Assembly (NCBI RefSeq): GCF_009870125.1
Contig: NC_046683.1
Span: 61,767,869-61,831,868, forward strand
DNA: 64,000 bases
Origin: Drosophila pseudoobscura
Lineage: Eukaryota > Arthropoda > Insecta > Diptera > Drosophilidae
Reading direction: 5' to 3'
The translations under genes were made by a program, and so were the position numbers. Under the pieces are notes generated by a model, which worked only from the letters and a program-made list of their open reading frames with translations, made no database searches and was not told the origin of the DNA. Below, one piece after another: positions 10,101-22,289 of this stretch. The first letter of the stretch is position 1, and every line of letters starts with the position of its first letter.

Positions 10101-13100
10101 AACATGAATTAAGCCAGAGAGCGAGAGAGTCGGAACAATTGGGGACAAGTTCAGGGAGTTCAAGTTTCATCTACCAGACTATAAAAATTAAGTTGAATTA
10201 TAGTCTTGTGTATTCTATAGATTGGAATATACAGTGGATAAACCGGTTTATTATTCTTAAATTTTCCGAAAGAAGTTGAGAATCAATTAGTTTTCAATGC
10301 AGTTTCTATGCAGATTCTACACAGCTTCTTAGTATGATCCTTTAAACAGACGAAAATGTAAAGTAATAAGCTGCAGAACCACCAGCTTTCTCATATATTT
10401 ACGCACTTTCCTAATATCATTTACCTTTTACTTTACGCACCCAAATGCTTACATAAGAAATCTGCCTTTCTTGACGTACTTCCAGGACAAACTCTTCCTT
10501 AACCATCCCCAATCAAAGCAAAACAATCCAAAACAATGTCTCGTTATCACAATCTATGGGAAAAGCAATCGCAAACCCCACATCTTCAAACCCAAACAAT
10601 AATCATAAAAGGAGGAAAGCGAAAGTATCTGCCCCCACCAGTAGTATCTGTGTGTCTGTAACTGTGTTTTCAGACACAGCGCAAGCGTTTTTCCTGTGGC
10701 TTTGTTTTTGTTGCTGCTGGTCACGGCTCTCGGCTTTGTTTGCTTTTGACATTTCGTTGGGTAGCAATGTCATACAAATATAAATAAAAAATAAAAAAAA
10801 AGCATACAAAAAACACGCGCCAGCCGAAAAGCAGAAAAAATGAGTGAGAACACCACCCCCACATCCACGGGACCGGGGCACACGCACTCACACAAGCGCA
10901 GAGTATCTGTTAGATACAACAGCAACAAATTACGGACAGCAAATTAGCGCTTGAAACAAGGCTCGTGAAAGCCATTCCGTATACTCTGTATATGTATATA
11001 TTGATTGTTATGGAGTTCCGATGCAAATCGATTCCCTTCCACAAAACACAAACCCTAAACCAATCCCAAAACCAAAACAAGAGGCACGCAAGTGGAGTGC
11101 GGCGCCGCGCGTGTTACGTATGTCCGTCTAAGTTTTGAGCTAATTTACCATAAAGAAATATATATTCTTAATTTCGGTTTATTTATAAATAAAAGGAAAA
11201 GCCAGTCAGGCAGTCAGCTGTTGTGGTTTGTTGATGGAGGGAACACACGTATTCGAACACATATATTACTATATGTATCTATCTTTAAAGCGTGGGCGGC
11301 ACTTGCCGGTCTGGGCGTTTTTGACAGGAACTTATGCCTGATGATATATGCGACAGTGAATGACAGCGTATAAATGTTCTCTAATGAGCCCTGGTGCTCT
11401 ATACAGTAGCACTACCTACATATCTGAAAGTATTTCGAAGTATTTGCACAAATTGCCTTATCTTCAAAGTCCAGAATCCCCCTCGAAGATCCGCTTGTAT
11501 GTACCTTTAAAATAACTTACCATATTTTTAGCTATACATAATTCCATTATTAGATTAACCTCAAACATTTTTAGCACCAATCTTATCTTATCGCCACTCG
11601 TTGAACAGATCAAAAAACGAATAAATGTCTTAATTAATTGATTGTTAGGACTTTAATGACTTCTAGTTGTGGTTGGATCTGTCTAAACCTGTTTGTCTAG
11701 TGGGGCAGTTCAACGATCCGCATAGTATCAGCTTCTTATCAGCTGCTGTCTCCTACTGTCACCTACTGTCACTCATCCGTCCAACTTTAAATGTTGAGGC
11801 CTGCAAAATCAGTACTGCAAACTACTCCGGCGCCTGTGTCCAAACAATCACAATTTGGCGTTGAACCCATAAATCTAATCGCAAGTTTAACCACCAGCAA
11901 CCAACAACCGACAACCGACAACCGATAGGCTGATTAGATGCATATCGCATATCGGCCAACATGGCAACCCACAATCACAGCGGGCGCTCGTCCGAGGCAG
12001 AAACAGGCTTAGAGCTGAGAGCAATTAGACACGCTGATCAATAGCCCCTTACCCATTTTTATGGTATTAGCTATCTGTCGTGTATTTGGTTTATCTTTGG
12101 TTTATGTACAAAGCTGGAGATATGACAGATAGAGCAATATGTTCGAGTACTTACCAATTTATTGCAATAATCCCAATCTGTTGAATGGCATAATCGAAAT
12201 GGGAGTAGCCTGCAAATACTTTGGTTAAGGAATATTGGCTTGAAGAATTTAAAGAATCTACACATTTTTATGCCATATATTTTAATACATTAATTTCAAA
12301 GAGAGTTTGAATTCAATGCGAACATTCGAAATTCAATTGTATGATAAACCGTTTCGCTAAGTGTAGCATCCCCCATTCGGAAGGGTGATCCGAAGAGCAG
12401 TTAGCTAAGATTAATATTGAGACAGACATTCGAGGCTGGCGACGTCACTGATCACGAGCATCCGTCTATAGAAGCGACAGCCTGACGGCCGCTGCACAGC
12501 ATCGACATCGCCAGCGCCATCGCCATCGGCATCGGCGGCGGCTGCAGTTACCTTTTGGGATGCACTGCGACGATTACACATACACCCTGAGATACAGATA
12601 CAGATACAAATGCAGATACTGATACAGATGAACATATACAGATGCAGATGCAGCGATGGATGGATGGAGGGAGGAGTGTTGGACTGCGGACTGAGGGCGC
12701 GATCAGTGTGAGGGCAGCAGCAGCAGACAGCAGACAACGTTGGCTGGTGTTTGGCTGCGATTTGCGATTCTGGTGCGCTTCGATTTCGATTCCGATTCGA
12801 TCCGAACCGATCCTATATTGCCTTATCAATCAGGTTGAATTTTGCTGAATGCCAAAAACAAAACAAAACAGATCGTTTTTGTATTCAGTGCACGCCCGAC
12901 ACCGTGACGCTGCAGACGTGGTGCAGTTTCGAGTTCGAGTTTCGAGTCTGTGGATGTCCGATGTCCCAGATGCCATCTGCCCGACGCAGTAGTTGTTCCT
13001 TCGGTTCCTTCGGCAACTTCTCAAGGAATTAATTTCCACAGACAGACCACTAAAAGTTTGGCTCTACCAGCGGTGGGCTACCAAGTGGATCGATTATATC

Positions 13101-13200
13101 ACCAGATAGGTCTGGCCGCCGGGCGAGTGTAAGTGAGCCAGCGCACATCCAGGGAGAGTGCACTAGGGAGAGTATGAGTATCGGCTCGAAAAACCATTCC
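7171..13200. other. Long non-coding stretch
   Basis: I see no gene. It contains ATCT/TATC microsatellites (about 7390-7425), a (GCATCTGTATCT)-type tract at 7820-7870, a GA run at 8550-8572, A/T-rich blocks at 9.1-9.5 kb, and a GATACA-type tract at 12.59-12.66 kb. The 8.9-9.7 kb part has the look of a fly 5' leader (GTGAAAGTGAAAGTTC repeats), but no splice-linked coding exon supports it. It may hold enhancers or upstream non-coding exons of the PP1/CBM21 gene. Confidence 0.4.
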
Positions 13201-13223
13201 CGGTCCGGGTCAATTCCGATTGC

Positions 13224-13372
13224 TATAAATAAAATTGCAAATTTTGTTATCAATTTTCATAATCGAAACGACGCCGCAGCACGATTAAAAGTGCTAGTGC
13301 TACAATTGCTACACCAACAGAACCCAGAGCCCAGAACTCATCGCCCACTCGCAAATATCATGTGTAGTTCAG
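13224..13372 (+). promoter_or_regulatory. Candidate TATA promoter and first non-coding exon
   Basis: TATAAATAA at 13224 lies about 28 bp upstream of a TCAATT start-like site near 13251. A 5'-leader-like A/C-rich stretch follows and ends at TTCAG|GTGATAAG (donor at about 13373). The only + strand gene downstream is the PP1/CBM21 gene at 16192, so this may be its upstream exon. A short ATGTGTAGTTCAG at the end of the exon would not join that gene in frame. Confidence 0.3.
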
Positions 13373-16191
13373 GTGATAAGCCGGCGACCGGCAAATGCTA
13401 ATAGTAGGCCTAGAAACATCTAATCGAACGGCTAATGGCGCATCTATATAACTTGTGAAAAGCTTCGGAGGAGCAGTGACTAACTAATTGACATGACAAA
13501 TGCATCTGTGCGATCCCAGAGATAAGCTAAAGCCACTCTCTGTCTGTGTATCTGTGGCGCATCAAAGCGTGTCCGATCATCAGGCTGTAAATACATATTT
13601 TAGAAGAGCTGCGAGAGCCTCTGAAGGCTCTGAAGATATTCTATATCTATTTTCCGATTGATTGCCCATTAAAGCGAGTATGGTATTGAATTCAGCTCTG
13701 GTAACGGATCACTGATCGAAGATCGTGTTTCATGTGTGGATGAATAAATGCATTCGAAAGTGCGCCATTGGAATTTGACTTGCTGATTTTGAAGATTGGA
13801 ATGTAAATCTTTAAGATAATTGTTTATTACAATTGAAGAACTGCATTTTACACAGATTCGGAATTTCGCAAGCATCTTCGAGTGATATTTAAGATTTTGT
13901 TTTAGTTTCAGTTACTTTCTTTTGGGGTACTCTTCAAGGCAATGAATATTTGTATACAGCTAAGGTGGGTACACCCCACCTTAGCTCCGCTTTTCAAACG
14001 GTTTTGACAAAATGCGCACTTCTTTAAACATACATAAGAAAAGAGCTTATTAAATTAGTAAATAAACGGAGAATGTAGGTATCTTTTATCTACGGAATTG
14101 ACACCTCAACAGCACCTTGACTTCATTCCACAGCACAGACAGAGACGCGATGTGAACCAATCAAGAATAATGCAAAGTTATTTTTATTGCGTTAACCACT
14201 TGAAGTAATATCAATTCCACTACATTTCCACCAATTTAATTCAATTAAGCTGCTTTATGGCTCTGTCTCCCAATTCTCCCCAGTGCGTGTGGGGCTACTT
14301 AAAAGAGGAGCGCAGTATCTTAGTACAAGTATCTTTCGGTTACGGTCGAAACAAGCCAAAGATTCAATGATTCAAGCCAATGAAGAAAGTGAGCAAATGC
14401 CAAAAATAATACAACGGAAATGTTACTTTGGCCATAAAACAGAACTGAAAGACGACAAGACATACGTACATACATACATATGTATGTTGTCGTAGATCTA
14501 TTTATAGAACTCTTTTCATTTTGTTTCTATTTTATTTATTTTGTTTGTTATGCATATATTTTATTTATGTGAGGCTTGCATTATCAATTATTATTTATAT
14601 GAGTAATATTTTTAGGCAAAAATAGAGAGAAAGCCTAAGGGTAATATAAATTTAAAAGCAAATTTACATGACTTCGATGAACTCTCCTCTGCCGTTTTTT
14701 CTCTGTGATTCGGTGATCTTCTGTTATTTACCAACTCATTATATCAGGCTCCAATGAATCTTTAATTCATAAATTACTTATTCCCGAGTACATTTCTCTC
14801 TTAAATGTGTATATTTTTAATTTTGTAATCTGTTCTTCTTTTTTTTGCGTTTCTTGGTCCAACGTCATCTGCACCCAAAACGCATTTAGCCACTTGGCAT
14901 ACGGCCAAAAGCAATTTCGACCTATCTATAGGGAAAAGAGAGAGACGAACAAAAAAATGAGTAAAGGTACTCATGCCGAAAAAGAAACTGCAATCTGTCC
15001 GTCCCCAAGGGATGGCTGTGAATCATGAAATATGTTCGGCCATAAGGTGCCACATCAACTCATCTACAGAGGAATTTCTATATAATATCTGTATAAAATA
15101 CTTATACGCGGACAGGCAGGCAGTTGATTTCATTTTAAGGAAATTTAAAGAGAGATCGGCATTTTGACCTCCTTAATCGATCGATTGTCCGACGATCTTT
15201 TATTTTTTCGTACAACTCTGTTCAGCTCATTTTTTTCGTTTTATTTATTCTTCTGCTTAATTAAATTTCCTATGCAGGCTGCCAAAAATAAAAAGTAAAA
15301 TATTTAAAACCGAAAAACGAGACAAAAAATAGAAAAATAGAAAAGTAGAAAAGTTGAAAAATCGGGCGAAAAAGTAGACAGAGAATAAATGCCGCAAAAA
15401 AGTTCAAGGCCAATTGACTCTGTCTCCTCCTCGATTGGCGCATCTAATTTCGAATGTCACTCTGTGTGATGTCTTAATTGGGGGCGGTACTTCCTTCCCC
15501 TGTCGCTATCTCTGTCTGGGCATCTGCCTCTCGGTCGATCCTTCTCTGTTAACGGGCGTGGCTTGGCTTTTCACCTGATCAAAGGTATAGCACGTGCAGC
15601 GAGCGCTTCCCGAAAATGAAAACAATAGCAAACCCATTTGCCAAGAGCAAAACAGAGGGAACAAGAAATGTTAACAATTTGTTATGGTGTCACCTGCTTC
15701 AGCTTGGGGATGTCATCAGGTCTGTCAGTGTTTTCATCACATGATTTATACTAAGAATCTATTCACGCAGGCATATCCTTGGCCTTTCACTAAGGACTAA
15801 TATTCATATTTCGGGAGACACGATATTCTTCAATATTCAATCTGCACATAAATTCCTTAAACGATCTATTAAAATATTAATGACAACCCGCTAAATCAAA
15901 TCATTTAAAAATAGAACGGAAAATATGCGCTGCAGTTAATAAAAAATGATATGGAAATCTATATATGTATTTTGCCAGCTGTTTTCAAATCCAAAAACAT
16001 TGAAGAAAGGAAAGAGAAAGTGACGAGTGAAATTTATTTGTTTACTTAAGGCAAAACAACAACAGAAATTGCTCAATATATAACTCACGTCATACATTTG
16101 GGTGATATTATATGTACGTATAATTGCAGATATTCCGGAGATCCGCTGCAATACTATATCCGACTCTGTGTGTGTGCGTGACGTGACGTAA

Positions 16192-19065
16192 ATGAACGAT
16201 CCCGGCGATATACCACTGACACACACAAGCACGCCGGACAGCAGGCCGCCCTGCAGCATTATCTCAATCATACCAACCATAGGGATGTCCTCATGCCGTG
16301 GCCGGGCCGAGGCATTTGCACGGAGTCTGTCCTCCAAGCTGCGCACCTTGGGATCACAGGTAAGACTAAGAAACTTTAAGGGTTATCCTTGTGTGGGAGC
16401 CAAGATATTAAACTCTCTATGGGTGGGGTTTATTGAACTGAACAGCATTTCTATCTAAAGACTGTGTTTATGTGTTTCTGTTTATGTGGAATTCTTGAAA
16501 TACTCCTCCTTGCCGGACTCGTCCGGCTTCATGCCCTTGGTCCCTTTCTTCCAGTTAACAGGGCAGACCATACCGAACTCATCGCTGAACTGCAATGCCT
16601 GGACCAGACGCAGTGCCTCGTCCACACTGCGACCCACGCCATTGTCGTTGACCGTGATCTGGCGCACCAGACCATCGCGATCGATGATGAAGGTGGCCCG
16701 CAAGGCCAGGCCCGTCTTCTCATCCAGCACGCCATAGTCCTTGGCTATCTTCATGGACTTGTCGGACAGCAGGGGTATGTCCAGTTCCCCAAGGCCGCCC
16801 TTCTTGCGCGGCTGAGCTATCCAGGCGCAGTGCACAAAGTGGCTGTCCGTCGAGCAGGCCATCACCTCGCAGCCCACGTTGCGGAACTCCAAAGCCCGAT
16901 CGCTGAACGCCTGCAACTCGGTGGGGCAGACATACGAAAAGTCTGCCGGATAGAACACCAGCAGCACATATCTGCCACGCAAGTCGCTCAGAGATAGATC
17001 CCGTATACCTCCGGCTACGACCGCAATCGTTTGAAATTCCGGAGCCATTTGTCTCAAACTTGGCATCGTCAGCATGGTGGTGTTGTGGGATTTATTACAA
17101 AATTATACGAGTTACGGTTTTACACTAGTACGACGACTAGCTCTACTGGAATACTGATAGACTGACCAAAGACTCTGATTTATTTGGTGCGGCCTACTAT
17201 TTTTTTGAGCATTTCCCAAATATTTAGAACTTTGCTAATCGAAGTCTCTCTCTTTTTTGCAGGCAAACGAGGAGGGCGCGGAAAATCCCGAGGACGAGCC
17301 CATCATAAATGGCACCAATACCAATACCTGGGTGAATGCCCATGACTCCGAACAGACTGTGACCGATCTGCAGCCGCTGCGCCACGAGTCCGATTCGTTC
17401 TTCGACTTTGACTGTGAGCTGGAGTCGCCCGGGAGTCCGGTGGATGAGTGCGAGTACCTGCGTCTGATTGAAACCGCCTCGAATACGCCACACAACTCGA
17501 CGGCCGAGTCGGGCTATGCCTGTGCCTCGGCCGCCAGCAGTCACAGCAGCAGCACCGCCGATGGACCCTACTTCGATGCCACATCAACATCCACATCGGC
17601 CGTCGGATCAGTGGCCCCGGATCAGATACTGGTCACGGTAAACGCACAGCCCCAGGCCCCGGAGCCCAGCAAGCATCCAGCCTCGGAGTTGACTGACTCT
17701 GTGAATGCATTGCCAATGAATGGGGGACACGAGCTGACGAACGGTCAGCAGCAGGTGGTGGAGCCGGAAAAACAGAAAGAGACAGCTGAGAAAACTCAGC
17801 CACAGGAGCTGGTTGTGGAAGTGGTGGATCAGGAGGATGAGGATGAGGCGCTCCTGCAGGCACAAATACTCAGCGAACTGCTGCAACAGAGTGACAGCTT
17901 CAAAGCCAGCGGCGGTATTGTGGCAGAGGCTCCCCCAGAAGAGCCCTCTGCCACTCTGACCAATGGCCACGTGGACGCAGAGGAGCAGCTCGAACTGAAA
18001 GCAAATGAAGAAGAAGTCGTGAATGAGGCCACTCCCGACAGAATCTTGGATGAGAGGGTCTACGATGTCCCGACACCCGACAGAACTTTGGATACCTCCC
18101 CATCGTCGGATGGGGGCCTAGACGGCGCAACCGACGCCCATGCCTCCGCCGACAGCGGGGTGGATGAGACAGACAAATCGGTGACAGCAGACACCGGCAG
18201 CAATCTCACAGTGGATGTGGATCTGGCCCAGCTGGAGAAGGCCAAGCAGGATGCCGCCGAGGCGGTGGAAAAGAAGACGAGCCACAGCCAAGGCATCGAC
18301 ACCACAGACGATGAAGACGATTGCCGGCCCCAGAGGGTGAGACGCTGCTCCTCCTTGAAGACGGGAAAGACGCCACCGGGCACGCCAGGACGCAAGAAGA
18401 TCGTGCGATTCGCCGATGTGCTGGGCCTGGATCTGGCCGATGTGAAGACCTTCCTGGACGAGATACCCACAATACCCAAGTCGGCGTTCGAGGATCTGGA
18501 GATACTCGAATCGGAGCCGCCAATGCAGATGGGGCCCAAGTCGGACAAGCTGCTGATGCCGCTGTTCCAGCAGCCGGGCGGCCTGCCCACATTCCTCGAT
18601 GCGGTCAGGGAGAAGCAGGTCTCTCTGGAGAATGCCGCCGTCTCGGACAACATCAACCAGACGATATCCGGATCGGTGCGCGTGCGCAATCTCGACTTCC
18701 ACAAGTCAGTGCACATCCGCTACTCGCTGGACGGCTGGCGCAGCTACGCGGATCTACAGGCCAACTACGTGGAGAACTCCTGCGATGGATTCTCGGACAA
18801 GTTCACCTTCGTGCTGTTCGGCAATTCGCTCCATGTGGGCCAGCGGCTGGAGTTCGCTGTGCGCTTCCAGTGCAAGGGCCAACAGTTCTGGGACAGCAAC
18901 TACGGGGCCAACTACTGCTTCCAATGTTTGCCAAGCTCGACGCATGCCACCATCGCATCGCCCCCGTCCGTGGTGACTGGCGCCGTGACCACGCATCACA
19001 GCACGAGCATGGTCGGCCTGCTAAGCCCCACGGCGGGCGATGCCTGGTGCAGCTCCTTCTACTAA
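16192..19065 (+). CDS. Glycogen-targeting PP1 regulatory subunit (CBM21)
   Basis: Two coding exons, 16192-16359 and 17263-19065, join in phase 0 to give 656 aa. An in-frame TAA immediately precedes the ATG, which fixes this start for the transcript shown. A PP1-docking RVxF-type motif (KKIVRFADVLG, about residues 434-444) is followed by a CBM21 starch/glycogen-binding domain at about residues 515-620, seen as SVRVRNLDFHKSVHIRYSLD and the ending WDSNYGANYCFQC. The long middle is acidic and low-complexity, with TPDRTLD/TPDRILD near-repeats. Such PPP1R3-type proteins bring protein phosphatase 1 to glycogen, where it activates glycogen synthase. I take it to be the orthologue of D. melanogaster CG9619, from memory. 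A peroxiredoxin gene occupies its intron on the other strand. Confidence 0.88.
16482..17075 (-). CDS. Typical 2-Cys peroxiredoxin, intronless and nested
   Basis: A single 197-aa open frame with ATG at 17075. The peroxidatic cysteine is Cys50 in FSYVCPTELQAF, and the resolving cysteine is Cys171 in GMVCPVNWKKG. The GGLG loop (93-96) and C-terminal YF (192-193), which make eukaryotic 2-Cys enzymes sensitive to overoxidation, are both present. There is no signal or transit peptide, so a cytosolic thioredoxin-dependent peroxidase is expected. It lies wholly inside the 16360-17262 intron of the PP1/CBM21 gene on the opposite strand. The lack of introns and the nesting fit a retroposed copy of a Jafrac1-like gene. 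D. melanogaster CG6888 is a possible orthologue, from memory only. Extra cysteines (69, 74, 83) are unusual for the family. Confidence 0.9.
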   Translation of the reverse strand: MLTMPSLRQMAPEFQTIAVVAGGIRDLSLSDLRGRYVLLVFYPADFSYVCPTELQAFSDRALEFRNVGCEVMACSTDSHFVHCAWIAQPRKKGGLGELDIPLLSDKSMKIAKDYGVLDEKTGLALRATFIIDRDGLVRQITVNDNGVGRSVDEALRLVQALQFSDEFGMVCPVNWKKGTKGMKPDESGKEEYFKNST

Positions 19066-21290
19066 GCGTTTGGCGCGGCTCGGCAGACAATCCGGAGCGG
19101 GCCCATCCCATGGCTGTGGGCTCCCGTGGAGGCAGTAGTATGCACCCCCACCTCGAACCTCGAACCACCCCCCCCAAAGGCGCTACGCCAATTCCTGGAA
19201 TATATATCCATATTCCTGGGCCTTGACGTGGCGTGTGCCAGATGATATATACATACATACAACCATAGTGACATACAACACTTCAGATGATCGGCCAGTT
19301 AGATCAGAGATCGAACAAATCCAGGTCCCCTGCCCCCCTTTGTGTGTAGAGCAGAAACAGAAATTGTTTATATTTTTATAGAGCGAAGGATGAATTGCAG
19401 GATAAGGAGAGGGCAAAGGAGCCAAGGGAGCTGGAAGAACGAGCCAGAATATAAACCAGAGTAGTGCGAAAAAGATGATAAAAAAGAAAGAAAAAGATAG
19501 ATGAAGAGCCAGCAAAGTTCGAATGAATCCCAAAGATAGCTGTTAGTCGTATGTTATAAGAAGAGCAAGTGATAACAAACTAAAGAATATCTGATCAGTT
19601 TCTTCAATGTCTTCTTCTGTTTTCCGTTTTTCCGCTTTTCCGTTTCCCCCGAATCTTATTTTGGTTATTTTACTTTTCCCCAAGTGCTTGTTGAGTATGT
19701 GGAAAGGGTTTTGTGATCATCTTTTAGCCACAATTTCGATCAATTTCGAGCCCATAGAACAGTTCCAATATAATTCTTGTAGCCCTCAGTATGGAGCACA
19801 GCATCGGAGCACAGAGACCAAAGTCGAAAGTTAACTATAACTGTAACCAACATCCATTATCTAGTCAAATCGAGTTTACTTTTGAGACTTCATGGCTAGA
19901 ACCTGTTTAACGATCTTTCTCTTGTCAATCCATCCATCCCGATCATGGAACACTTTCCATTGAAGCGAACTTACTGAACAACAACGCCAACTTTTGTTTA
20001 TCTTAAATGTTGAATTTCTTTTATTGCTTTTTGTTTTGACTATTTTTTTTTTTTACTATTCTTTAATTTTAATTTAAACAATATTTCAATATTTTCTATG
20101 CAATATCTATCGTAATATTATATATATATACAAAATAAAATAAATATAAATTTTAGTTAATTTTCTTTCGTTGATTCTTTTCATTTTATTTTTGTTCCAT
20201 CTGAAGCAAAGCGAACTCTTCTTATCCACCAGATCCACAACAACAACCACTACTACTACTATATATATATATAGCCTACGAGTATATCAGGGATTAAGCG
20301 TATATATCTACGTATAACAATTAAATGCAAAAACACAGCTACCTCAAAGTTTTCTCAATGAAAGTCCCCAACAAAGAGAATAGTAGTTTAACAAAATATA
20401 TTACTAAACAAAATATTATTAAATATGTTTATTGCATAGCAAAAATGTAAGAGAAAATACCAAAAACAAAAAACCAAAACAAATGCAAATGCAAATAAAA
20501 ACGAACTTTAAAAGTTACAACTATTTACAGACACATGTATGTTACAAGAGCAACAAAAAACTCGAAGAAATACTACAGCAAGTCCCCTCCCTCCCCTCGT
20601 AACTAAAAGTTTTAGACTGAAGCGTGAGTATTTCAAGAAATTGCTATGAGATCCCTGCCCCAATACCGAGAAATATGTTAAAGTTTTTTTGGGCGGGGCC
20701 ATGGACGGTTCCATTTCACACATAACAAAAGGAATAATAAAGAATTCATACTACAACAACCAGAAATATAATGAGAATAAAGCTTTTCTTTGGACTGGCT
20801 GGAGGAAATATATGTGTCTTTTTCTGTGAAAGGCTGCTCAAAATGTTGGGTTTATTTTCGGGAAAATATATGTATGCAACATACGTATTTCAGCAAGTAA
20901 GTAAAAGCTTTGTATATTCAACTGATGGTTTCCAACTCTTGGATATACATTTTTAGCGCGAGTTTTATTGAGGGATTCACAGTATTTAGTTTTGTTCACG
21001 AATTCACTTTTCATCGCTCCATCGCAACGACCAGCGCGGGGTTGGGCCTGTGAAAGTTCTTTCAGCGCACCCGAAAGAGAACAGAACTCATTCATTGATT
21101 ATTATGCAAATCGTATACACATTTTATAAATAGTTGGCTTGGTTTATTAAACAAGAGGCATTTGCATAGAATACTCGTATATGAAAGACAATAATCGTTC
21201 GCCAACATTTATAAATCTCGAATGAGCTATTCCAACGGTAGTTTGAATGATTCTCTACCATCGCTTGCCATTCTCTTGGATTTTGTCGCG
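19066..21290. other. 3' UTR of the PP1 subunit gene and intergenic DNA
   Basis: No coding exon is seen. The first 1-1.5 kb is probably a long 3' UTR of the PP1/CBM21 gene: A/T-rich, with several AATAAA-like signals (for example near 20.14 kb). A TATATA tract lies at 20260-20272. Confidence 0.45.
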
Positions 21291-21330
21291 ATATAAAAAG
21301 AGCTGATGATCATCTGATTTTGGTTAGTTG
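21291..21330 (+). promoter_or_regulatory. TATA promoter of the collagen-like gene
   Basis: TATAAAAAG begins at 21292, and TTAGTT, an initiator-like site, lies about 34 bp downstream at 21324-21329, just before the ATG at 21336. The leader would be very short. Confidence 0.5.
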
Positions 21331-21335
21331 GCAGA

Positions 21336-22061
21336 ATGAAGTCGCGTTTGGTAGCTAGCTTTTCGAGTTTCTGGATTACTTTCCACCTGGGAGTGCTGCT
21401 GGCAGGAGCTGAAACTTTCGGGCCGCGCCACATCACGCTAATGACTGGCAGTCCCGCTCCAGCTCCGGCTCCGGCCCCGCATCCATCACCACCGCATGAA
21501 GTGATCATATCCGGGGACTACGACCATCACGACCACCACCACCATCATCCGCCGTACCCGCCGCCTGGCTATCCCTATCCCCCTCCGCCGCAGCATTGTC
21601 AGTGCCCCCCTGGACCGCCAGGTCCACCAGGGCCTGTGGGATCGCCAGGCGTGAAAGGATATCCAGGGATGAAGGGTCCCAAGGGTGATCAAGGGCAGAA
21701 GGGACCACCAGGCGAGAAGGGTTACCCGGGCTTTCCGGGTCTCCCCGGTCCTCCAGGTCCTTCAGGTCCTCCCGGCTTCCCAGGCTCGCATTCATATCGG
21801 GACAACTACCAACCACCAGCACCACCGCCTTCCCATGGACATCACGGAGATCACGGGCACTATGGGCACCATGGAGACTATGGACACCATCGCTACTTCT
21901 CGAATGAACAGTCCTATGACGAAGACGAAGACGACTACGAGGGCCATGAGCGTACCTTTGGTGAAGTAGAAGAGGAGTCGATTGGCCACCAACCAATCCT
22001 CTTGGCATTCAGTCATGTGGGAAATCCATTTGCCACAAATTCAAACAGAAAACAAATTTAA
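21336..22061 (+). CDS. Secreted collagen-like, His- and Pro-rich protein
   Basis: An intronless 241-aa frame. Residues 1-25 ([20 protein letters not shown], then LLAGA) form a signal peptide. Next come an Ala-Pro run, a histidine-rich patch ([20 protein letters not shown]), a CQC pair, and about 20 uninterrupted Gly-X-Y triplets (from [13 protein letters not shown] to GPPGFPG). After that come a second His/Gly-rich block ([20 protein letters not shown]), a very acidic [11 protein letters not shown] stretch, and a non-repetitive tail ending NRKQI. The triplet run is long enough to form a short collagen triple helix. An extracellular matrix or cuticle role with metal binding is an inference. 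It has its own TATA promoter. No specific family name is recognised. Confidence 0.75.
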   Translation: MKSRLVASFSSFWITFHLGVLLAGAETFGPRHITLMTGSPAPAPAPAPHPSPPHEVIISGDYDHHDHHHHHPPYPPPGYPYPPPPQHCQCPPGPPGPPGPVGSPGVKGYPGMKGPKGDQGQKGPPGEKGYPGFPGLPGPPGPSGPPGFPGSHSYRDNYQPPAPPPSHGHHGDHGHYGHHGDYGHHRYFSNEQSYDEDEDDYEGHERTFGEVEEESIGHQPILLAFSHVGNPFATNSNRKQI

Positions 22062-22289
22062 AATAAAGTTTTCACTTGGTGACAAAGGAGAGAGAACTTT
22101 AAAATAATTATGGCGAGAACTCTGCAACGGAAAGATGGAAATAAACAACAAAAAATATATATATTTCGCTTTTGATTCGTAACTGGTTGAAGCCTTGAAA
22201 TCCTTGGGCGAGTTGAAACCTGACCAATATTGAAGTTAATGGTTTCCAATACTAAAGAGACGAGAACTTAAGCAATAACTTCTTAACTA

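Noticed and set aside
16464-16997. 177-aa + strand open frame
   Set aside because: It is a shadow of the peroxiredoxin on the other strand.
18321-19226. 301-aa + strand open frame
   Set aside because: It is a shifted frame inside the PP1/CBM21 coding exon, rich in Gly/Ala/Arg, with no domain.
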